A stretch of DNA of 64,000 nt from Torreya grandis (lineage: Eukaryota > Streptophyta > Pinopsida > Cupressales > Taxaceae): positions 10,484,501-10,548,500 of the forward strand of contig JARHVA010000001.1 of NCBI GenBank assembly GCA_037957365.1, in the 5' to 3' direction. Position 1 is the stretch's first letter, and each line of letters starts with the position of its first letter. A program made the position numbers and the translations under genes. Below the pieces are notes generated by a model. It made no database searches. It worked only from the letters and a program-made list of their open reading frames with translations, and was not told the DNA's origin. Positions 48,001 through 58,830 of the stretch are shown piece by piece.

Positions 48001-48600
48001 CCAATGGACAAAGCTCAAACCTGGGACATTTTGATAAAAGTTGATAAGGTAATTTTAGCACTGGGCAAGGTAAAGATGAAGGAACCAGAGCTTGAGAAAT
48101 ATTCACGTAGGACCAACCATTGCCAGTAGAGCTCCATATAGGTAAAATAGGTCTTTTTGGGCCTAATACATAGGTCAAGATAGACCAATGATTATGAAGC
48201 AAATTCAAAAGTTTGAAAGTTTTCATGGATACTATGACTATGTGAAAACCAATAATTGGATTTATTTTCACCTATAATGGACTTGTGTTCGATATCAAAG
48301 CAAATGTAGATGTAAACATGATTATGGAGAGGTATCTCACTTATCACATGGTCACATTTTCAATAAATAGGTACAGATGGCCACCTAATGAAGATGTGGC
48401 ATAATTATACCAATCCCAAGACATGATCCTCATCAAAAAAACATATATATAATGATATGGTTCCAAGAATAATACCAGGTAGTTGTATAAGGACAATGAA
48501 CATTCAATTCTTTTACAAAGTTGGTTCCTTATTGATAAGGTTATGAGTCAACATCATCGAGAATGTCAATCCATCAAGAGCAATTGGACCTCATTCAATG
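40552..48600. other. Long non-coding stretch, probably LTR and old repeat sequence
   Basis: No gene is recognisable over 8 kb; all frames are short and composition-driven. It begins as an LTR (TGTAGACAC) and is followed by a region with LTR promoter signals. A TA/GA microsatellite is at 42,044-42,076. It could be one LTR expanded by unrecognised insertions, or an LTR plus unrelated old repeats. Confidence 0.4.
42044..42076. repeat. TA/GA compound microsatellite
   Basis: A (TA)n run is followed directly by (GA)n. Confidence 0.95.
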
Positions 48601-48640
48601 TTTTCTACATACTTAGTGCTCTCTCTCTCCTTCTCTTTTC

Positions 48641-48738
48641 TATAAATATAGTCTTCTAAGCCTTAGAATGCATCCCTTTTTTTGGTATGATCGAAATCTA
48701 CCAAAATTTGTACTGTGACACCTTTTTTATGCAATAAA
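48641..48738 (+). promoter_or_regulatory. Putative LTR promoter and polyadenylation signal of G2
   Basis: TATAAATATA at 48,641-48,650 resembles a plant TATA box, and AATAAA lies at 48,733-48,738. The pair, followed by a PBS 555 bases later, fits the U3-R-U5 layout of the 5' LTR of G2. Confidence 0.5.
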
Positions 48739-49293
48739 CATTGAATTCCATCATTTTTAAAGCTAGACTAAAGTGTGTTCCATGAATTCATGTATTATGG
48801 TTAAGTGAATGTTTTTTACTTGTCTATGTCTAAGTTTTTCTCACCTTCAATAAGTGCTTAGTAGTTCTTATAGGTCATTATAAGTGCAATTTACAGTTTG
48901 TTGTCTATCTTGAAAGTAGATATTTTCCCTCTTGTGCTAATTTGATAACTGATTGATGCCTTATTTTGAAATATTTATGTGAGATTGATATTCTTTGATC
49001 TTAAAAGTATCTCATAGTTTGTATTTTGTGAGTTTGAGTGATCAAATCATTGGTGCATCACCTCTTTTACATGCTTTCATAAGTTATTGTTAAAATCTCT
49101 CTCCCTTTTCCAAATAAGTGCTTGTTTAAGTTTATTTTAGGTGATAGATCTAGAAGGAAGCTAGCCTTATTCAAAGGTCTGATCCATTATTAGGATATCC
49201 ACAGCCTAATATCAATCCCATGTTCGACTAGATTTGAGTAAAAGACCTGAGCAGTCTTCTACTCGACTAGGGTACAATCTAGAACACCAATTT

Positions 49294-49311
49294 TGGCATG
49301 CCCAGTGGGAC
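49294..49311 (+). promoter_or_regulatory. G2 primer-binding site
   Basis: TGGCATGCCCAGTGGGAC follows the probable LTR end (agaacacca) after two or three bases. The TGGC...GTGGGAC form is common in plant Gypsy PBSs; I cannot name the tRNA with confidence. It differs from the PBS of G1. Confidence 0.65.
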
Positions 49312-49443
49312 ATGTTTTCTTTGGCATAATTAAAGTTTGAAAATTGAGAAGAAGAAATTGCAAAAGGAGGAGAAATCTAACATCATCAAAATTTGAAGAT
49401 CCTTCAAGTTACAGAGCTCATAACATCTTATAGAAGGTCTTTC

Positions 49444-51340
49444 ATGACAAAGGTTACAACAAGATCATCAAGTAAAGGTACTCCTTTTGAACATATTGAA
49501 TTGCCTTCTACTTCTTATAAAAGATTAAGATTCAATATTAAAATACCTTATCCTCCAAAGTAGTATTCATCATATGGTCAGCCTATTATTTTAGTCCAAT
49601 CTATTGTCCCCATAAGCTAAATCCTTTTTGCCTAAATGGTTATTAAAAATCAAGTGTTTATTCCATTTAATAGGGGTAGTCCCCTAAAATTGGCCCAATA
49701 TGATGGCATCCCTATGTCTTCCCTAAAGAGTATCCCTTTCTTCTCAGGAGAATGGGACAAAACTACTACTATTGAGCATATCGAAGATGTGGCCAATCTA
49801 TGTTCTGTTCATAATGTTACTCAAGATAATGTGGCTATCAGACCACTTTCTACCTCCTTCCAAAGAAAAGCATTGCAATGGTACATGAAACTTCCTTTGA
49901 CTTCCAGTGCTACTTGGGATGAGTTAGGTGGAACCTTAGTTAGGCAATTTGAAGATAAGTATGATCATCTATCTTTGGTTGAACAACTAACTTCCATGCA
50001 AAGGTACCCCCATGAGTTCATGTCCAATTTTAACCCCAGATTCTAAAAGACATGGACTAGGATCCCTACATTGGTTAGACCATCTCTAAAGTATGCATTT
50101 TTGTACTATCTTAAGGCCCTTAATTCTGATATAAGTGTCATGATACAGTTTATGGGTGGTAATACCTTGCCAAATGCCTATGAAATTACAATAAGAGCAA
50201 AAAATAGCTTAATAAAAGTTGGTAAACTTGATACAAGGCCTCTAATTCCCATATTCCCATAATTGCAACCTGTTCCTCCTCAAGTTTCCTAGATTCCATC
50301 TATAGCTCCTATTCCATCCCCAAAAGTCCAAGTTATAGACCTTCCTAATCAAACTAATGAGATTGGTGATATTATAATCATGTTACAAGCTTTTGGAAAT
50401 GAGATTGTTCAACTCAAGAGACATCAATACCAAGGTAGACCTTATCAACAAAAAAACTAGAACACTTATCAATCTTTCAATAACCAATGACCCCCTTATC
50501 AAGGTTTCAAGGACAATAGAAAAACTTATCAAAATCAAGGATCCATAACCCAAACTAAACCATATGTAACCCTTGATCCCAATGTAACTTCTAGTTCAAA
50601 AGTTATTGCTCCTCAAAATAACTTGATGCAAGATTCAGGTTGGTAGCCTTCCAATCCAAATGACACTCAAAATCAAGCCTTGGTATCATTAGATATTAAT
50701 ATGCCATAAATGACATAGGAAGAGTTCTATCTTCAGGGTGGTCAGTGTCAATACATGTATATGAAATTCCAAGGAGAAGCTCAAAAAAATCTAGGGCAGC
50801 CTGATGCTATCAATGTTGATTGGTAATTGGATGATCATATTACATTCAACCAAGTTAGTGAGACTAGCAACGCAAATGGTCAAGTTATAGCTCTAACTAG
50901 AGCTAAAAAAAGAGCAGTTGAGGAAGATCAAGATGCGAAAAATAATTTTAGTATTCCTAATTTTATTTCCAAGAGTTTTAAGGATCAAGTTGTTCCTATA
51001 GCACAAAAGATTCAAAATGCATAGATAGTGAAGGTTCCCCAAATGCCTCTAACTAGAGAACAACCAGTGGCTCAAAAGTTATGACCAAAGGTTAGTGGAA
51101 CCTCATTAAAAATAATATATCAAATTTTATGAAGAGTATGTGGGATTCCATTTCTATTAAAGGATAAAAGGACATGCTTATTCAAGAGCTTTCAGATCTT
51201 AAGATATCTAAAGAACTAGTTGAGAAACAAGGAGCTATCTTGGCCAATTTAGATCAACAAATCAAGCAACTTGATAAATAGGTACATAACATGACAAAGG
51301 TGGATAAAACCAATGTAAAATAATAAAAAAACCCTTCCCT
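49444..51340 (+). pseudogene. G2 Gag
   Basis: It starts ATG with TKVTTRSSSKGTPFEHIELP (49,444). The capsid part follows: IPFFSGEWDKTTTIEHIEDV (about 49,730), QRKALQWYMKLPLTSSATWD, VRQFEDKYDHLSLVEQLTSM and YPHEFMSNFNPRF. A Gln/Pro-rich region (about 50,260-50,830) and a Lys-rich segment (LTRAKKRAVEEDQDAK, about 50,900) precede the protease. Stops occur at about 49,560, 49,610, 50,044 and later. It is the retrotransposon Gag fold, without a visible zinc knuckle. The leader from PBS to ATG is about 130 bases. Confidence 0.88.
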
Positions 51341-51700
51341 TTGATAGGATCTATCTCTCCTTGATATTAGGTGACTGTTTAATCCATAATTGTATGGTAG
51401 ATAGTGGAGCTAGTAACAATGTCATGCCCAAGCAAATCACAGATAAGTTTGGTCTTATCTATGACTTGAATACCAAAGGAGTATTGAAATTAGATGGGTC
51501 ACTTATAAATACATTATGTATAATCAAATATCTAAAATTTACCTTACATGCTTGCCCCAATGTTATTATTCAACAAGATGACGTTGTAGTGGACTTGCCT
51601 CCCTATTTTTCCATGTGCCTGTCAAGAGACCTTACTTCAAATATTTGAGGATATTTTTTATAAAATTAGACCTATTTAATGTTTAGGACCAAGTATGGTA
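51341..51700 (+). pseudogene. G2 protease
   Basis: The aspartic protease active site is intact: GDCLIHNCMVDSGASNNVMP at about 51,367-51,426, then a hydrophobic core and a second strand region (LINTLCIIKYLKFTLHACP). The frame closes at 51,648. Unlike G1, the catalytic Asp is retained. Confidence 0.85.
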
Positions 51701-51989
51701 CTAAAATGACAATAATTTATGAACGTATTTCAATATTTCATTTGGATCCATATATGCCAAGTATGGTGAACACTAATTGTGTTATCTTAGACAAGGTACC
51801 ATAAAATAATGAGGTGGAATATAAATCACCTCTAGATGGAGTCCCAAATTTTTTTCTTGATGAATGGGCCTTTGATTTTCATGGACATGATCCCTAAAAT
51901 TTAATTGAATAAGGACTTGGTGTCTATTTTCTTCATGAAAATGATGCAACAATTCTAACATTGATGCAATATGATCAACCTAGTGATGG

Positions 51990-52400
51990 CCTGTGACAAA
52001 TATATTTTGATGGATCTAGGAAGAAACATGGAACTAGAGCTGGAATGATGTTAATTTATATATCCAATTAGAGGTATTTATCTTCTCTCAAGTTTCAATT
52101 TGGTTGTTACAATAATGTTACTAAATATGAAGCACTAGTACATGGTTTGTAATGGGCAAGAAAGATGGTCAATTCTTTACAAGTTTTTAGAGATAGTGAA
52201 CTGGTAGTTCACCAAGTAAGGGGAATTAATATATGTAATAACCCACTACTTAGGTTCTATACGCATAGAGTATGGGACCTAGTTGAGGAATTTAAATATT
52301 TTAATATTCAGGCCATATCAATTAATAAGAACAAGCATGCAGATAGGTTGGTTGTCATTGGGTCACAATTTAGTATCCTAGATGATAGAAAAAAATGAAA
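51990..52400 (+). pseudogene. G2 extra RNase H between protease and RT
   Basis: It begins QIYFDGSRKKHGTRAGMMLI (about 51,996), then NNVTKYEALVHGL, FRDSELVVHQVRGINI and an end at INKNKHADRL (about 52,350). The four expected acids (DGS, KYEAL, RDSELV, HADRL) are visible. Stops occur near 52,070 and 52,150. It has the same position relative to protease and RT as in G1, so this is a conserved arrangement and not an accident of one copy. The RNase H is independent of the canonical domain after RT. Confidence 0.83.
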
Positions 52401-52689
52401 AAGTACAATCACACATCAAGGTAATTATGAGACCTTATGTCCCATATAACCATAAAAATTGGAAAGTATTTGAAGATGATAGTCAAATTATTAGATTTTA
52501 CAAGAGGAAGTTGAGTTCTCTTCAAGGAACCAAGACAAGCATTTGTAGTAGTATGGTGACCAGATTGTGCAATTAAATACAAACAAGTTTTCTTTATCAA
52601 CCAAGGAAGAACATTATACAAATGTAGATATTGCAACTGGTAAGAGTTTAATATTGGGAAATTTTTCACATCTTCAGAGAAATAAACTT

Positions 52690-53297
52690 TTATTGAGTTA
52701 TGTTCAAGTTTTGCAGATGTCTTTGCATGGTAGTACAGTGACCTTAAAAGATTTGATCCAAGTCTATCTCAACATACCATTGAGTTAGAAGATGAGACTA
52801 GGCCAGTCAAACAAAGACAAAGGCCAATCAACCCAAATCTTAAATCTTTGATGAGAGCTAAGCTACCTAAACTCATTGAGTCGGCTATAATATTTCCAAT
52901 TAAACACTCAACTTGGATGGGAAACCTTATTTCAGTACAGAAAATAATGGTGAAATAAAATTGTGTTGACTTCTGTGACTTGAACAAATCCTATCTTAAA
53001 GACCACTATCCATTGCCATCAATGGAACATATTTTATATCTAGTTACACATTTAGAAATGTTCTCCTTGTTGGATGGATATAGTGGATATAACCAAATTT
53101 TGGTCAAAGAAGAAGATCAATTCAAAACAACCTTCACCACAAAGTGGGGAACATTTACATACAAAAAAATGCTTTTTGGTTTATCCAATGCTGGAGCCAC
53201 TTTTTAAAAAACCATGAACATGGCATTTCAAGGTCTCCTTAAAAAGTTTATACTTATTTATTTGGATGACATAATAATATTGTCTAACAATGTAAAT
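52690..53297 (+). pseudogene. G2 reverse transcriptase, 5' part
   Basis: A pre-RT stretch (TVTLKDLIQVYLNIPLS in one frame) leads to the RT body: LPKLIESAIIFPIKHSTWMG, VDFCDLNKSYLKDHYPLPSM (about 52,970), FSLLDGYSGYNQI, TYKKMLFGLSNAGATF and the catalytic box IYLDDIIILS (about 53,258-53,287). Stops or shifts near 52,790, 52,960 and 53,206 break it. The frame is cut at 53,297 by the hAT insertion, a few codons after YLDD, and resumes at 61,836. Confidence 0.92.
53290..53297. repeat. Left target-site duplication of the hAT insertion
   Basis: The left 8-mer atgtaaat is paired with atacagat at 61,828-61,835. Five of eight bases match and all three differences are transitions, as expected for aged methylated DNA. 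Confidence 0.65.
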
Positions 53298-53317
53298 CAG
53301 GGTTCATTTTAAGAGGC
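53298..53317 (+). repeat. Left terminal inverted repeat of the hAT element
   Basis: CAGGGTTCATTTTAAGAGG pairs imperfectly with the right terminus. Confidence 0.75.
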
Positions 53318-53420
53318 AATGATGAAAACTCCCATAGGTTTGTTTAGGCAAATCAGATTCACTCCTTTAGAGAATTAGATTGTGTAGAGTAGGTGGAAAA
53401 TTGCCCTTTATTTTCCATGA

Positions 53421-54020
53421 TACTATGTTGGTGCGAGACCGTATGTTGGCAAGTGACTAATGTTGTCATATGTCATTATGCCATCAAGTGTCACAATGTT
53501 GATGTGTGACATTATGATCCTGAACATCAGTATGCTATCAAGTGACACTACACCATCAAGTAGCACAATATTATTGCAACAACATATTATCATGTGACAA
53601 CATGTTGTCATATAACATACTATTATCATGTGACAATATGTTTTCCCATGATAATATGTTGTCATGTGACACCACACCATCACATGACACCATACCATCA
53701 CACAACACCATATCATCACATGACACCATTCCATCACATGATTCCATTCCATCATGTGATACCATGATGTCATGTAACACTATGATGTCATATGGAACCA
53801 AGTTGTCGTGCAGTGCCATATTATCACATGATGCCATGCAGACATGCAACACCATGTAATTACATGATACCATGTAACCACATGACACCATGTAACCATG
53901 TGACACCATAGTCCTACATGGGGACATGCTACCACATGGCACCATGCTGCCATGTAGTGTTATGCTATCATGAAACGTCATGCTATCATGTGACTTCATG
54001 CTAGCATATGACCTAATGCT
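53421..54020. repeat. Left subterminal 18-bp repeat array
   Basis: About 33 imperfect 18-bp units run with hardly any change of phase, typified by accatcacatgacaccat. Cores alternate between CACATG and CATGTG. Because 18 is a multiple of three, long spurious frames are open on both strands. The array begins 123 bases inside the left terminus. Confidence 0.9.
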
Positions 54021-55236
54021 TTTGTATAAAAACATGCAGCCCTACCTATTGTTGGTTATCAATCATGCCAACTAGTTCCTTTAGTTCCCCTCCTTGCTTA
54101 TAAATAACACTACAACAACCTCATTTTAACACTTTGCTTAAAACTTTTTCTTGTACAAACTACTTCCAGCTCAACCTACCTAAATCCTAAACCTAGTACC
54201 TACCTGCTTCTAGCTCAAATTTTTTAGGCTTCCAATGGTTTTCACATCCATAAAAACTCAAAGTCAATCAGGGGGGATCCGGAACTATGTTTTCAAAAAT
54301 CTATTATGTCTGGATTTCTTCTGGATGTTAGAATAACCCGAATCCTTTGTTGATTGGATTGATCAATGCTAGCTTAGAGGCCTGGTGTAGATGCCTTAAT
54401 ATGATATAACTATCAACAACCTCTTGTGATCTCTAGTTGGTTATTTTAACTATAGTGAGAGCCATTTCTACATCTAGTTTAATAATAAAATGATTTCCTT
54501 TGGCACCTCTCCATGGATAGACATAATTTAATAGGTCTTTCACATTGCAATGCAAGTCCTATTAGCACTAAAGTTGTGTTATCCAACGTTGATAAAAATT
54601 ACTTGGAGTAGATCTACAAAGTGCCCATTTGCCCCATTAGTAAGCGTTGAATTTATTAATGAAATTATCATTTTTTAAATTTTACTAGAATCATTTATTA
54701 TAATTAGTTTGATATCCTAATTCAATTGCATGTTTTATTTTTTTATTTTCATTATAGATAGTCGAAATTGAAGAGGGATCCCCATTGAAAAAATCACCAA
54801 TCCATTTCTCAAATATATTGTCCATTTCTTTCAAGCAATAATTATATTATAGGGATGACCATCATACATTCCCTTTTGGGTTGTTTACTATATTCTTCAT
54901 TCTCTCTTGGGTGTTGTATGTGACTAGTGCATAGTTATATCCAGCAGGATTAGGCAGGAGTTGAATTTTGCTTTCTCAAAGGACACTTGCTTTATTTCAT
55001 CTTCTAACTACATTTTGGCCTTGTACTTTGAGGCCTTATATGAAATAAAAAATACTACAATTCCCACCACCCTCCATCAAAAAATGAAAGTTAATTCTTT
55101 GTCTCTTGATGAATAAGAGGTAAGTTTAGTTCTCCCAAGTCTCATTTTTTTTCTTTATATATATTTCAAATTTTAACATTTTTTAGCTGATTATTTTTTA
55201 TAGGCGAGATTGTGTATTTATGACATGAGAAAATAG
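54021..55236. other. Region between left array and plus-strand gene
   Basis: No clear domain is seen. Short plausible coding pieces around 54,270-54,680 may be 5' exons of the plus-strand gene, but splice sites cannot be chosen with confidence. Confidence 0.35.
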
Positions 55237-56904
55237 GTGGCAAGTAAAGGTCGACGTGCTCTAGAGGGCTCTGGTGATACACAATCCATAGAGTCTTCAT
55301 TCAATTCATTTCAAATTATGAAATGCCCAAGAACTGATTTTGTTTCATCTCCACTTCTAGGTTCCCCCAAATTTATTTTAATGTCTTTTACTTGTTTTAT
55401 TCAAAGGAAAAAAAAAATATTCATATTGAGTTTTTTTTTTGTAGTTGACACTCAAAACGTTACCGTTGAAGATTCTTCCACACAACACAATCAATGTTTG
55501 CCATTACAACTTTATTTTTGATTTGAAGTTTGTTAGAATTTGCAAGTTAATTAACTAGATAAATTACTCATTTTGCAGCTACAAGTGAAACCACCAATGT
55601 CTCTCCTACAAGCATAATGAAATGGCAAGATCCAACTCCCACAAGGACGTTAAGAAGGGAAAAGATAACTCCAACAAGGACAATCAAAATAGATGAGGCA
55701 GCCACCCTAATATTTAATAACATTAACAGATTCAATTTAAATTTACTTTAATTTTATCTTTTTGAATTTACTAATTTGAATTTTTTTTTGTAGTCCACCT
55801 AACATCTGTTAGGAGACTTAGAAGTATGCCACCACCTCTACCACCTATCCAGATTTTGAGAAGAGGAAAGAACATCTCCCTCCCTGTACAAAGTCAAGTA
55901 ATGCTACAAATTTTTGATTTCTCAAATTTATTTGTTGATGGCCTTTCGAGTGCACATGGACTTACATGTTTACAACAGATTGATCTAGATGAAGAGTTTC
56001 TTGTCATTGAAAGCAGACCTGTGGCTATTGGTGGATTCAATCCACATGAATTTATTCAATTTGCTAATGTGCCTTTACAATTGCCTCCTACAACTACCTC
56101 TTCCCCACTCCACACTGATAATTTAAATGTCTCTAAAGATTCCCTTACTAGTTTTTCATTGGACAATCTAGTTTCAAAAAATCTACTTGCCAAATTGAGG
56201 GATGGTGTTATTGATGAGTTTAATGATTAAAAACAATGGGAGATAATGGAAAAAACACTTAACAAATAAATCAATGCCCATTATCATAATGACTCCCAAA
56301 GAGTGAATTTGTTTTCTCTTATTCAAAATGAACCCTCAAAGATTGACACTTTATTCCAGCAAGCTCAATCTGGATCGATCTTTGTGGATAATGTTTACAA
56401 TAATAGGATTTTAGATATTATGATAAACAGGTTGAAAATTTTAAATGGAGAAACCTAAACATATTTCAATAAATGGGCTAAAGATATCAACCTTGTTACC
56501 ATTGGACAAGCAGAGAAGGATAAAGTTGTGGTAAGTTTTATTTATCTGTAATGTGTATTTTTATTATTATAATACCTTTATATGTGCTTGACATATATTA
56601 TTTGTTGTTTATAGGCAAAATATGAAAAATTGAAGCAAGAAGCATATCTTCTTAATGTGCATTTGAAAAACACCTGCAAAAGTAACTCCTTAGCGATTGC
56701 ATTGAAGGAAAAGTTGGTTCTATTAAATAAATAAAATAACACTTTGAAGAAAATAATTAAAGAGCATGGTATGGATCCAAGCATTTTATTGAAGCAAAAA
56801 ATAGATACGGATCCTATAATTATTTCAATAGGAGATGCAACGAATGAGGAGAGGGTGGTTCTTACACAAATGAATTATGCTGCAAAGGATCTTCATAAAG
56901 AGTG
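55237..56904 (+). pseudogene. Second gene in the hAT element, multi-exon, function unknown
   Basis: Protein-like blocks are separated by intron-like DNA with good acceptors (tttttttttgtag at 55,443, cattttgcag at 55,579, ttttttttgtag at 55,793, tttgttgtttatag at 56,614). Exon candidates: 55,237-55,360, 55,444-55,521, 55,580-55,725, 55,794-56,532 and 56,615-56,904. Notable pieces are the repeated basic DPTPTRTLRREKITPTRTIK and MPPPLPPIQILRRGKN, a globular-looking region (IESRPVAIGGFNPHEFIQFA) and a helical C-terminus (YEKLKQEAYLLNVHLKNT). A few stops (about 56,230, 56,268, 56,458 and 56,732) indicate decay. I recognise no family. It may be an accessory transposition gene or a captured host fragment. 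Confidence 0.5.
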
Positions 56905-57163
56905 ATAATGGAGAATCTGGTTCTATAGGTAGGCCAAGATAACAGGGTTTCCCTGGGTGGGATGGCAAGAAACAATGGGGTGGAGAGTCTCAACCAAAAA
57001 AATGATGATATGTCTAAGTTTATTTAATTTACAATGAAAATTTTTATAGTTTAAAATAGTTTATATCATGTTTACTTAAAAAAACACTTGTTTTACTAAA
57101 TGATATGTTACAGTTGTTCCAAATACTCTTAGCTATATAATTTTAATAATATTATTATTATTT

Positions 57164-57184
57164 TATATATATATATATATATAT
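57164..57184. repeat. TA microsatellite
   Basis: A run of about ten TA units. Confidence 0.95.
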
Positions 57185-57220
57185 TGTGGTCAAGTTTATA
57201 TATTGTATGGAGAAAAAATA

Positions 57221-57990
57221 GAGTAAATATTCTGTGGCTGACTATAATGTTCTAATAGTTTAAATATAATAGTTGTAGAGTTTGAATGCATGGCTATAAT
57301 GGTCTAGTAGTTGTAGCATTGAATGCATTGTTAAATTGTTCTAGTACTTGTAACATTGAATGTGTTGATTATGGTGCAATTTAGAAATATGCTAACCCAA
57401 CTATAGGAAAAATATGTCTAGTAGTTTTAGTATTTGAATATGGTAGTAGATGTAGGAAAAATTGCCTATTGTAGAATAAATATTCTATGGAATTATATTG
57501 TTCTAGTAGTTATAGTATTGAATGCATTGCTAGTGTTATATTGTTCTAGTAGTTGTAGCATTGAATGCATTGTTAAACTGTTATAGTAGTTTTAGCATTG
57601 ATTGCATTACTTGTGGTGGAATTTGAAAATCTGCAAACCCAACTATAGGAAACATATTTCTAGTAGTTGTAGTATTTGAATATTGTAGTAGTTGAAACAT
57701 AGCTTATTGTAGAGTAAATATTCTATGGAATTATATTGTTCTAGTAGTTGTAGTATTGAATGCATTGTTAGTGTTATATTGTTATAGTAGTTGTAGATTT
57801 GAATGCATTGTTACACTGTTCTAGTCATTGTAGCATTGAATTGATTGATTATAGTGCAATTTGAAAACTTGCGACCCCAAATTCTAACTATAGGAAAAAT
57901 ATTTGCTATATATTTGTAGTATTTGTATATTGTAGTGGTTTTAGGAAACATAGCCTATTGTAGAGTAAATATTCTATGGAATAATTATAG
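57221..57990. repeat. Tandem repeat of about 240 bp with shorter internal repeats
   Basis: The phrase agagtaaatattctatgg occurs at about 57,221, 57,473, 57,711 and 57,965. The phrase acccaactataggaaa recurs at a similar spacing. Inside each unit, ctagtagttgtagcattgaatg recurs every 40-48 bases, giving a two-level repeat. It is non-coding. Confidence 0.85.
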
Positions 57991-58102
57991 TTACACTATT
58001 ATGCATGTATAAAAAAATTAATTAACAATTGGAGTTTTAATTGCAAGAGAACTGGTGTCTTATGGTGCACCATGCATGTCTAGACATAAGACTTGTATGC
58101 AT

Positions 58103-58830
58103 CAATGAATTCTATAAGGAAATGACATGTACAATGTTAATGAGAATTATGATTTCTACTTAATGAATGACATGCATTACAAAAGTAAAGTACTATTTGA
58201 TATTCACATAATTTTAATAGGACAAAAAAATATTAAATCCAATGTATTGAATAAGATTCATGATTGTAACATCCAAAAAATAGATTAAAAAATTGAATGT
58301 ATTTGAACTATAAAAATGAAAGAATAAGAAATATTTCAGAAAACAATAATTGTTATACTTATGAAACTAAAATTCAGGGAGCAAAAACAATCATTTAGAA
58401 ACTTGCTCATCATAAGTGTGATTTGCATCTATCATGCTAGTGTTGTATTCACTCTTGATATTCTCATCAATGAATGCTATAAGGAAATGCTCTTTACAAT
58501 GTTAATGAGAATTATGATTGTTACTTAATGAATGACATGCATTTCAAAGATAAAATATTATTTGAAATACACAGAATTTTAATAAGACAAAAAAAAAAAT
58601 TTCCAATGTATTGAATAAGATTAATGAATGTAACATGCATGAACTAGATTACATAATTTAATGTATTTGAAGATGAAATAATAAAAAATATTTCAAAAAA
58701 TAGTAACTACCATATTTATAAAACTAAAATTTGGGCAGCTGAAACAATGCTTGAGAAACTTGCTCATCGTAAGTGTGATTTGCATCTACCATGTCGGTGT
58801 TGTATTTAGTCTCGATATTCTCCTCCTCTA
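58103..58830. repeat. Two-copy tandem duplication of about 365 bp
   Basis: The unit starting caatgaattctataagg at 58,103 is repeated at 58,468 with moderate divergence. The right copy runs into the 3' end of the transposase coding region on the minus strand, so the duplication copied its tail (cttgctcatcrtaagtgtg). Confidence 0.85.

Noticed and set aside
40552..49200. Genes in the long non-coding stretch (for example 43,003-43,194 and 47,987-48,271)
   Set aside because: All frames are under 100 codons, lack domains, and have no splice or neighbour support.
53421..54020. CRISPR-like array
   Set aside because: Units are contiguous 18-mers without unique spacers, and the context is a eukaryotic transposon.
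53542..54035. Long overlapping frames on both strands in the 18-bp arrays (also 61,179-61,491)
   Set aside because: The period is a multiple of three, so absence of stops in one unit opens the whole array in several frames; the predicted His/Ser/Met-rich peptides are artefacts.
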